Shown here piece by piece: positions 1-4,856 of a stretch of DNA of 5,066 nucleotides. This stretch comes from JBNJGT01 sp051819765. GTDB lineage: Archaea; Nanobdellota; Nanobdellia; Woesearchaeales; JACJVW01. The stretch is from NCBI GenBank assembly GCA_051819765.1, contig JBNJGT010000078.1, forward strand, positions 1 to 5,066, read 5' to 3'. The translations under genes were made by a program, and so were the position numbers. Position 1 is the first letter of the stretch, and each line of letters opens with the position of its first letter. A model generated the notes under the pieces. It made no database searches, was not told where the DNA came from, and saw only the letters and a list, made by a program, of their open reading frames with translations.

Positions 1-32
1 CTATCTTGGAGATCTATGCACGAGTGAGCTAG
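1..32 (+). CDS. Possible C-terminal end of an upstream gene (very tentative)
   Basis: A + strand frame enters from the window edge and ends at TAG (30-32), giving ...ILEIYARVS. Its codons (ATC, GAG, GCA) resemble those of the large genes here. A second + frame stays open to TAA at 44-46, so the true frame is undecided. A T-run at 52-56 follows, as after the 604-residue gene, which fits the end of a + strand gene. Nine codons are too few to identify a product, and a minus-strand gene running off the edge is not excluded. Confidence 0.2.
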   Translation, partial: ILEIYARVS

Positions 33-309
33 GTCTGGAACACTAAGTCTGTTTTTACCCCTACACCCATAGTTTATAACCCTAACCACCTATAAAATGT
101 CAGTCGAATTATATTCTTATTTCTCGGTGTTTTTGCAACGTGGGTTATTCCATGAAGGATTAATACCAAAGCTTTCTCAGTATAGCCTATTTTTACTCAA
201 GCAAAAAGAAGAAACCGATTATACCTAAAACTTAAAGTTTTGAACCATTTGATGCCGGATTCATAAGATTTATAAAAATTATCAGGTTCCGCTCTCTCAG
301 AGGGGTATC
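33..309. other. AT-rich intergenic region upstream of the multi-thioredoxin gene
   Basis: No convincing complete gene or structured RNA was seen. The stretch holds a T-run (52-56) that could terminate an upstream transcript, TATA-like boxes TTTATAA (73-79) and TATAAAA (91-97), an ATG-started 43-codon ORF (97-228), a perfect 15-nt palindrome (227-241), and the probable promoter and ribosome binding site of the gene at 310. The 43-codon ORF lacks a Shine-Dalgarno site and is richer in A and T than the neighbouring genes, so it is not called as a gene. No cloverleaf, repeat array or insertion-sequence end was recognised. Confidence 0.6.
269..278 (+). promoter_or_regulatory. Archaeal TATA box of the multi-thioredoxin gene
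   Basis: TTTATAAAAA is a strong archaeal TATA-box match. With transcription usually starting about 25 nt downstream of the box centre, the RNA would begin near 297-300. That gives a very short leader of about 10 nt, just enough to hold the purine-rich site AGAGGGG (299-305) before ATG at 310. No clear purine-rich BRE was distinguished upstream. The start position is inferred. Confidence 0.6.
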
Positions 310-2124
310 ATGACCAAGAAAAAATCTCATAAACACGATACTGTTAAGGTTAAACGTAAGAAAAAGGACAACAACATATGGATGCTGACCAGCGCCGTTC
401 TCGGTATACTATTGGTGGCATCGCTCGTCACATCAGGATTCACTGATGTTGGCATGACAGGTGCAATCACTGAGATTGACGAGCTTGTGGGAGACACCGG
501 TGACACGCAATTGCAAGACTCATGGCAGACCGTGCGCCAGGAGTTGTTAGCCCAGAGTGAGCCTGCTGAGGAAGAACCCTCCGAGACTACCACGACAGCG
601 GGTGAACAGGTTTCATTGCAGATGTATGTGATGAGCCAGTGCCCATACGGGACAGAGGTTGTTGATGCAATCGCCCCAGTGAAGGAGAAACTGGGAGATA
701 GATTAGACCTTCAAATCGAGTATATCACCTATCCTGAAGAGATGTACCAAGGTAAAGAGGACCAGTTCTGCATTGATGGCATGTGTTCAATGCATGGCAT
801 CAGTGAGGTAAAGGGCGATATCGTCCAGTTGTGCGCAATGGAACATAACCCGGATACCTACCTGGACATGCTCACCTGCATGAATCAGGACATGAACGCA
901 ATTCCTGACAACTGGGAAGAATGTGCCCAAGGCCTTGATATTGAGGCTATCAGATCATGCTATGAAGGGACTGAGGGACGACAACTTCTCAATGACAGTG
1001 CAGCAAAGGCGATCAACGCTGGCGCGCAAGGAAGCCCGACCCTCTTTTTGAACGAAGAGCCATACAGTGGTGGAAGGACTGAAACTGACTTCATGCGCTC
1101 ACTGTGCGCTGCATTTGACGAGCGGCCCGCAGCCTGTGCAGATGTCCCTGAACCAACCGCTGTTGGGCTTACCGTGCTCACTGCTGAGGATTGCGAGACC
1201 TGCAACCCCTCCCAGCTTATCACCGTGAGCAAGAACCTATTCCCTGGTCTCGAGGTAACAGAGGTTGAGGCCACCTCAGAAGAGGGTAAGGCTCTAGTAG
1301 AGAACTATAACCTGGAGGTTGCACCAAGCCTTCTGTTTGAATCATCAGTCACTGAGACGGAAACCTGGAATCAACGACCAGACCTTGCCCAGGCTTTCGA
1401 ACAGGTCGATGATATGTATAAACTGCGTGACAGCCAAACCGGAGCAACATACTATCTGGATGAAGAGAAAAGGAACGCTCAGGAGGAGATGCTTGAAAAT
1501 TACCCAGAAGAGAACCTGGAGGCGCTTGGCTATAATTCAAGCAAACCACGGCTTGACTATTTCGTAATGGCATTCTGCCCATACGGGAATCCAGCGGATG
1601 AGGCAGCAGCAGAACTCCAGCAAGCATTCGGAGACGAGGCAGAGATTGTCCCGCATTACATCCTCGGAGTATCAGGTGACCAGATCCAATCACTGCATGG
1701 TGAACAGGAAGGTAACCAGGGTATCAGAGAACTGTGCGTCCTGAAAGAGCTCGGTGAGGAAAAGTTCTATGAGTTCACCCTCGCTGCAAATGACCAATGC
1801 ACTTCTGAGAATGCAGACTCATGCTGGGAAGGTGTGGCTGAAGATGTCGGCATTGATACTGGAGTCATCACCAGCTGCATGGAGGATAAGCTGGCAATCG
1901 CCCAAGAACAGGCTGACCTGAACAGCAACCTGGTGACATTACGGCAAGGCCAATTGGTCCCACCATCAGCGTCACCAACCTTTTTGCTTAACGGGAAAGC
2001 GTATACCGGAGGACGGGATGCAGAAAGCCTAAAGGCAGCATTGTGTGCTGAGTTCGAATCCGCACCAGCGGTGTGTGATGAGACACTGACACAGGAGACC
2101 GCTGCACCACAGGGTAACTGTTAA
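310..2124 (+). CDS. Membrane-anchored protein with tandem GILT-like thioredoxin-fold domains
   Basis: A probable thiol-disulfide protein acting outside the cytoplasm. Residues 1-20 are strongly basic, 23-43 form one hydrophobic helix, and about 80-100 are an acidic, Thr-rich linker, giving an N-in, C-out anchor. Domain 1 (about 101-277) has CPYG at 111-114, an HG pair (162-163), C175, C190, C205, C217 and a candidate cis-Pro P243; the order resembles gamma-interferon-inducible lysosomal thiol reductase (GILT). A middle thioredoxin-like region (about 285-345) has C295-E-T-C298 and P339. Domain 3 (about 414-590) repeats the GILT-like layout: CPYG 423-426, HG 463-464, C476, C497, C505, C523, P556. 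Both CPYG sites lack the second cysteine of CXXC. All 19 cysteines lie beyond the helix, and the last residue is Cys604. The ATG fits the TATA box and AGAGGGG. Reductase, oxidase or isomerase activity cannot be told apart; the fold assignment is firmer than the function. Confidence 0.88.
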   Translation: MTKKKSHKHDTVKVKRKKKDNNIWMLTSAVLGILLVASLVTSGFTDVGMTGAITEIDELVGDTGDTQLQDSWQTVRQELLAQSEPAEEEPSETTTTAGEQVSLQMYVMSQCPYGTEVVDAIAPVKEKLGDRLDLQIEYITYPEEMYQGKEDQFCIDGMCSMHGISEVKGDIVQLCAMEHNPDTYLDMLTCMNQDMNAIPDNWEECAQGLDIEAIRSCYEGTEGRQLLNDSAAKAINAGAQGSPTLFLNEEPYSGGRTETDFMRSLCAAFDERPAACADVPEPTAVGLTVLTAEDCETCNPSQLITVSKNLFPGLEVTEVEATSEEGKALVENYNLEVAPSLLFESSVTETETWNQRPDLAQAFEQVDDMYKLRDSQTGATYYLDEEKRNAQEEMLENYPEENLEALGYNSSKPRLDYFVMAFCPYGNPADEAAAELQQAFGDEAEIVPHYILGVSGDQIQSLHGEQEGNQGIRELCVLKELGEEKFYEFTLAANDQCTSENADSCWEGVAEDVGIDTGVITSCMEDKLAIAQEQADLNSNLVTLRQGQLVPPSASPTFLLNGKAYTGGRDAESLKAALCAEFESAPAVCDETLTQETAAPQGNC

Positions 2125-2144
2125 TACCCTTTTTACCTTTTTTT
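2111..2144 (+). terminator. Stem-loop and T-run terminator overlapping the stop codon
   Basis: AGGGTA (2111-2116) pairs perfectly with TACCCT (2125-2130) around an 8-nt loop containing part of the TAA stop (2122-2124). Two T-runs follow (2130-2134 and 2138-2144). Archaeal termination often needs only T-runs; the stem makes this look like a bacterial-type intrinsic terminator built over the last codons. It separates the 604-residue gene from the downstream operon. The pairing is directly visible; its activity is inferred. Confidence 0.6.
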
Positions 2145-2157
2145 CAAAATACAAGCA

Positions 2158-2165
2158 TTTATGTA
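2158..2165 (+). promoter_or_regulatory. Probable TATA box of the downstream redox operon
   Basis: TTTATGTA lies about 47 nt before the ATG at 2212 and just after the terminator. Initiation about 25 nt beyond the box centre would fall near 2185-2190, leaving a leader of roughly 25 nt that contains the Shine-Dalgarno site at 2200-2208. The match is weaker than the box at 269-278, so the promoter is plausible rather than certain. Confidence 0.4.
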
Positions 2166-2199
2166 TCTGTAATAGTGTAAGGGTTACTTCAGGGCATAG

Positions 2200-2208
2200 G
2201 GAGTTGAT
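2200..2208 (+). promoter_or_regulatory. Shine-Dalgarno site setting the CCG-protein start
   Basis: GGAGTTGAT matches the ideal GGAGGTGAT at eight of nine positions. Its GGAG core is 8 nt from ATG 2212, which favours that ATG over the adjoining in-frame TTG at 2209. Confidence 0.65.
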
Positions 2209-2211
2209 TTG

Positions 2212-2862
2212 ATGCTGCAAAAGTTCATGCAAAAACTGAAGAGAGGTAACACACTCTATTATCCCGGCTGCTTCAGATTTGTCATGCCTGAACTTGCTGA
2301 GGGATATCAAAAGATCCTTTCTGAATTCGGTTATGACCTGATTGATGTCCCAGAATTCAACTGCTGCGGAAATCCGGTCCTTGCCGCAGGATATGATACT
2401 GATTTCTACAATCTGGCACAAAAGAATAAGGAGATTTTCAAGCGATATGGAGTCAAGCGTATCATCTCGAACTGTCCAGCCTGTGTCTTCATGTTCAATA
2501 CGTATTATAAGATACCAACCCAGCATGTCTCTGAGATACTTCTCCAGCACGCTGAGCACTTCAGGACGGCCAACGAACCAGTGAGCTACCACCGATCCTG
2601 CCATCTGAGAAAAGCAGAAAATGACGCACCAGAACGTCTTCTCCGCAAGGTAGGGTATGAACTTGTGCCATTCCCTGACCAATGCTGTGGCGCTGGTGGC
2701 GGAGTCAAACAGAATAAACCTGAGCTTGCACACAAAGCAGCACAGTCACGCCTATCACAGTGCCGCACTAACAAGGTCATCACCGCATGTCCACAGTGTT
2801 ATCAGCACCTGAAGGAGAATGCCAGCATCAAGGTCATGGAGCTCTCAGAGGTGCTACAATGA
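2212..2862 (+). CDS. Two-CCG-domain Fe-S oxidoreductase subunit (HdrB/LutA-like)
   Basis: A 216-residue cytoplasmic redox subunit made of two cysteine-rich CCG domains (PF02754 type). Repeat 1 has C20, C51-C52-G and C88-P-A-C91; repeat 2 has C130, C158-C159-G and C193-P-Q-C196. This is the C-x(n)-CCG-x(n)-CxxC pattern which, in HdrB, binds non-cubane [4Fe-4S] clusters. The same pair of domains forms the C-terminal half of GlcF/GlpC and nearly all of LutA. No ferredoxin motif, signal peptide or membrane segment is present. It is the first gene of the operon, and its TGA overlaps the ATG of the GlcD-like gene (ATGA). A ferredoxin-type partner is encoded just beyond that flavoprotein, so this chain probably accepts electrons from FAD through the partner. 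The family is clear; whether it acts on lactate, glycolate, glycerol phosphate or a disulfide is not. Confidence 0.88.
   Translation: MLQKFMQKLKRGNTLYYPGCFRFVMPELAEGYQKILSEFGYDLIDVPEFNCCGNPVLAAGYDTDFYNLAQKNKEIFKRYGVKRIISNCPACVFMFNTYYKIPTQHVSEILLQHAEHFRTANEPVSYHRSCHLRKAENDAPERLLRKVGYELVPFPDQCCGAGGGVKQNKPELAHKAAQSRLSQCRTNKVITACPQCYQHLKENASIKVMELSEVLQ
2848..2853 (+). promoter_or_regulatory. Shine-Dalgarno site setting the GlcD-like start
   Basis: GAGGTG lies 5 nt before ATG 2859, inside the last codons of the CCG gene. This favours 2859 over an in-frame ATG at 2787, which would add 24 residues unlike the family N-terminus and lie deep inside the preceding gene. Confidence 0.7.
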
Positions 2863-4022
2863 AGAAACTCACTGAACTCTTCAAAGAGAATGTGACCTTC
2901 GACACTGATGAACTCATGGCCTATTCCACAGATGCCTCGCAGATAAAGGGGCAGCCAATCGCTGTGGTATGGCCTACGGATGTCACTCAACTCCAAAAGC
3001 TGGTGCAACTTGCCTACCGGAACAAGTACACCCTCGTCCCCAGGGGGGCAGGAACCGGGCTTGCAGGGGGAAGCGTGCCGCAAAAGGCAGTGGTTGTGGA
3101 TATGTCACGGATGGATCGCATCGAATCCATCAATGTGCGGGACAAGAAGGTGACGGTGCAGCCGGGAGTCATAATCAATGATCTGAATGAGAAGCTTGAC
3201 CACTATGATCTGTTCTTCCCGGTGCTTCCGGCAAGCTATACCACCTGCCAGATAGGTGGCATCATCGCCACAAACGCTGTGGGCACCAGGGCGCTTAAAT
3301 TCGGCAAAGCCTGTGACTGGGTACAGGAGGTGAGGATGGTTGATGGCAGCGGAAAGCTGGTTAAGATCCGGCCCTCAGATGTATGCGGGACAGAAGGAAT
3401 CCTGGGGATCATTGTTGAAGCAACCCTGAAAGTCACCGAGCACATACCTGAAACCAGCCTCACTCTCAGAAGATACAATACTGTGAAAGAAGTGGTAGCA
3501 GGAGTCAGGGATTTCACGGATGGCATCGCAGTCGAATTCATTGATAAGACATCCTCTGAGATGCTGGGGCTGGAGCCAGCATATCACCTGTTTTATGAAT
3601 ACGAGGGAGAGGGAGGAGAGATCACGGATCAGCAGCGTATCGAGGAGTTGTGGAGATTGCGAGAGAGACTCGGGCCACTGCTCAGCGCCAAAAGGTATAT
3701 GCGGGTGGAGGATCCAAAGATCCCACTGGATAAGATGGACCGGTTCATCACCTGGCTCACGAGCCATAAGATCCCTACATTCGGCCATATCGGTGTAGGT
3801 ATCCTGCATCCGCGTTTCCGGAAAGAACAGGAGAAACTGATAAAGCAGATGTTTGAAAAAGTCACTGAGCTTGGTGGCTCTGTCACCGGCGAGCATGGAA
3901 TCGGGCTTGCCAAGAAACAATATGTCGATAAAAAACGAATCCGCGATCTGACAGCATTAAAAGAGCGGTATGATCCGGAGTATATCTTTAACAAGGGGAA
4001 AATCTATGACCAATGTCCATAA
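2859..4022 (+). CDS. GlcD-like FAD-binding 2-hydroxyacid oxidoreductase, compact form
   Basis: A 387-residue flavoprotein of the VAO/PCMH family (glycolate oxidase GlcD, D-lactate dehydrogenase), expected to oxidise a 2-hydroxyacid in the cytoplasm and pass electrons to Fe-S partners. The FAD domain (about 30-192) shows PRGAGTGLAGG (61-71), DMSRMDRI (81-88), QPGVIINDL (101-109), GGIIATNAVGTRALKFG (133-149) and GTEGILGIIVEATL (177-190). The C-terminal domain shows EDPKIPLDKM (284-293), GHIGVGILH (309-317), GEHGIG (344-349) and a terminal NKGKI (378-382) in place of NPGKI, so the protein appears complete. Known relatives are usually about 450-500 residues; the shortening lies between about 193 and 281. 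The usual GHxGDGNLH has become GHIGVGILH: both histidines remain but Asp and Asn are Val and Ile. ATNAGG reads ATNAVG. The gene overlaps both neighbours. Family assignment is firm; substrate is unknown, and altered active-site residues could mean an unusual one. Confidence 0.92.
   Translation: MKKLTELFKENVTFDTDELMAYSTDASQIKGQPIAVVWPTDVTQLQKLVQLAYRNKYTLVPRGAGTGLAGGSVPQKAVVVDMSRMDRIESINVRDKKVTVQPGVIINDLNEKLDHYDLFFPVLPASYTTCQIGGIIATNAVGTRALKFGKACDWVQEVRMVDGSGKLVKIRPSDVCGTEGILGIIVEATLKVTEHIPETSLTLRRYNTVKEVVAGVRDFTDGIAVEFIDKTSSEMLGLEPAYHLFYEYEGEGGEITDQQRIEELWRLRERLGPLLSAKRYMRVEDPKIPLDKMDRFITWLTSHKIPTFGHIGVGILHPRFRKEQEKLIKQMFEKVTELGGSVTGEHGIGLAKKQYVDKKRIRDLTALKERYDPEYIFNKGKIYDQCP
3995..3999 (+). 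promoter_or_regulatory. Shine-Dalgarno site setting the ferredoxin-subunit start
   Basis: GGGGA lies 6 nt before ATG 4006, within the end of the GlcD-like gene. An in-frame upstream ATG (3970) would add 12 residues that are only the shadow of GlcD codons and lacks such a site. Confidence 0.55.
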
Positions 4023-4308
4023 ATGCGTCATGTGCGGCATGTGCAAGGCACGCTGCCCAGTATTCAGAGCGACCCATAACGAATTATATTCACCCAGGGG
4101 AAAGGCCATGCTTGTCAAGGAGGAGAAGCAATCAGCCACATTCTATGTATGCACCCTCTGCGGAGCATGCACTGAGACATGTGCGTCAGAGGTAGACCTG
4201 GAGATTCAAAAGGTACGGCGCGGACTTGTCAAAAATGGGATCGAGACAGAGGCCAATAAGAAGATGATCGAGAACGTGCGAAAGTACGGTAATCCCTACG
4301 GAGAATGA
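4006..4308 (+). CDS. Two-[4Fe-4S] ferredoxin subunit (HdrC-like; N-terminal half of GlcF/GlpC)
   Basis: A 100-residue cytoplasmic electron-transfer subunit. Cluster motif 1 is C7-x2-C10-x2-C13-x3-C17-P and motif 2 is C49-x2-C52-x2-C55-x3-C59, enough for two [4Fe-4S] cubanes. Between them, SPRGKAMLV (29-37) matches the SPRGR element of GlcF, GlpC and LutB. The C-terminus ends in NPYGE (96-100), resembling the NPxG element that in fused DsrK/GlcF-type chains links the ferredoxin part to the CCG part. The chain stops there, and the CCG part is the separate gene at 2212. The residue after the last cluster cysteine is Ala60 where Pro is usual. The gene overlaps the GlcD-like gene by 17 nt and its TGA overlaps the next ATG. 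It probably wires FAD to the CCG subunit. The role is inferred from family and context. Confidence 0.9.
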   Translation: MTNVHKCVMCGMCKARCPVFRATHNELYSPRGKAMLVKEEKQSATFYVCTLCGACTETCASEVDLEIQKVRRGLVKNGIETEANKKMIENVRKYGNPYGE

Positions 4309-4856
4309 GACTTGAGGACTGGCTCGCGACAGGCATTTCAGGAGTGGCCATAATAGGGATCATCGCCCTTTCTCTGCTGATTCCAGTCGATTCGAAAGGG
4401 ATGGATGAGGCAGTCGCACGGCTCGAGACCCGGGAAAACTCAACCTCTGTCACCGTCACTGCGTACCTTGATTACAACTGCCCACATTGCGCGGAGGCAT
4501 TTGAACTTTTGAAGCAACTCATCATGGATTATCCACGCATCCAGGTTGAGATCAAACAATTTCCCCTTACACAGGACGGGTTCAAAAAGGCAGTTGTTGC
4601 AGAATGCGCCAGAAAGGACGGACGATTCTTTGAGATATCAGAAAAACTGTTTGAGGGCTATCCAGTGGGTGAGCTCGACGTACAGACAAGTGGGTGTGAA
4701 GCAGCTGTCAATGCCCATATTGCGGACGGGAAAGAACGGTTGGTACAGGGGACACCAACCTTTTTCATCAATGGTGTCGAGATGCAGGGACTCAAGGATT
4801 ACAGTATCATAACCCAAGAGGTAGAGAATGCGATCAGCGCTGCAGAAAACAATTGA
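4305..4856 (+). CDS. Membrane-anchored DsbA-family thiol:disulfide oxidoreductase (CPHC)
   Basis: A 183-residue protein that probably forms or exchanges disulfides outside the cytoplasm. Residues 8-27 are a hydrophobic helix with no clear cleavage site, so it is likely an anchor. The thioredoxin-fold region (about 48-177) has the strand TVTAYLDYN followed by C59-P-H-C62, the same active-site dipeptide as E. coli DsbA, and the cis-Pro loop G149-T-P151 before FFING. C101 and C131 in the helical insert could form a second disulfide. The start ATG overlaps the ferredoxin stop (ATGA). The nearest GGAG (4300-4303) is only 1 nt from it, so translation probably depends on coupling. Both active-site cysteines are present, unlike the CPYG sites of the 604-residue protein. 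Placement in an electron-transfer operon suggests, but does not prove, redox exchange with its neighbours. DsbA-like oxidase and DsbC/G-like isomerase roles cannot be separated from sequence alone. Confidence 0.88.
   Translation: MRLEDWLATGISGVAIIGIIALSLLIPVDSKGMDEAVARLETRENSTSVTVTAYLDYNCPHCAEAFELLKQLIMDYPRIQVEIKQFPLTQDGFKKAVVAECARKDGRFFEISEKLFEGYPVGELDVQTSGCEAAVNAHIADGKERLVQGTPTFFINGVEMQGLKDYSIITQEVENAISAAENN
4817..4822 (+). promoter_or_regulatory. Shine-Dalgarno site for the last, partial gene
   Basis: AGAGGT lies 5 nt before ATG 4828, inside the DsbA-like coding region. Site and spacing support a start 29 nt before the end of that gene. Confidence 0.65.

Noticed and set aside
77..87. TAACCCTAACC, resembling a telomere repeat
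   Set aside because: Fewer than two repeat units in a pyrimidine-rich stretch; no array exists, so it is chance.
1..88. Minus-strand frame open to the window edge from a GTG
   Set aside because: About 29 codons with no ATG, no Shine-Dalgarno site and no recognisable protein; a chance frame cannot be distinguished from a gene.
289..305. Short hairpin (CTCT/AGAG) that could hide the ribosome site before 310
   Set aside because: The stem is 4 bp plus a mismatch, and transcription predicted from the TATA box would begin about 297-300, leaving the 5' arm out of the RNA.
2149..2187. Small inverted repeats ATACA/TGTAT and GTAA-GGG-TTAC near the operon promoter
   Set aside because: Arms of four to five bases are expected by chance in AT-rich sequence; not strong enough for an operator call.
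2029..2733. 234-residue ORF on the minus strand
   Set aside because: It runs antisense to the end of the multi-thioredoxin gene and most of the CCG gene, spanning the terminator and promoter. It shows no recognisable motif, while the + strand frame has full CCG cysteine patterns.
2787..2858. Upstream in-frame ATG start for the GlcD-like gene
   Set aside because: It would add 24 unlikely residues inside the CCG gene and has no ribosome site, whereas ATG 2859 has GAGGTG at proper spacing and an ATGA overlap.
3375..3920. 181-residue ORF on the minus strand
   Set aside because: It is fully antisense to the GlcD-like gene, whose conserved motifs define the coding strand; no family features were seen.
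3629..3994. 121-residue ORF on the minus strand
   Set aside because: A second antisense shadow of the GlcD-like gene, with low-complexity Ser/Ile-rich sequence and no motif.
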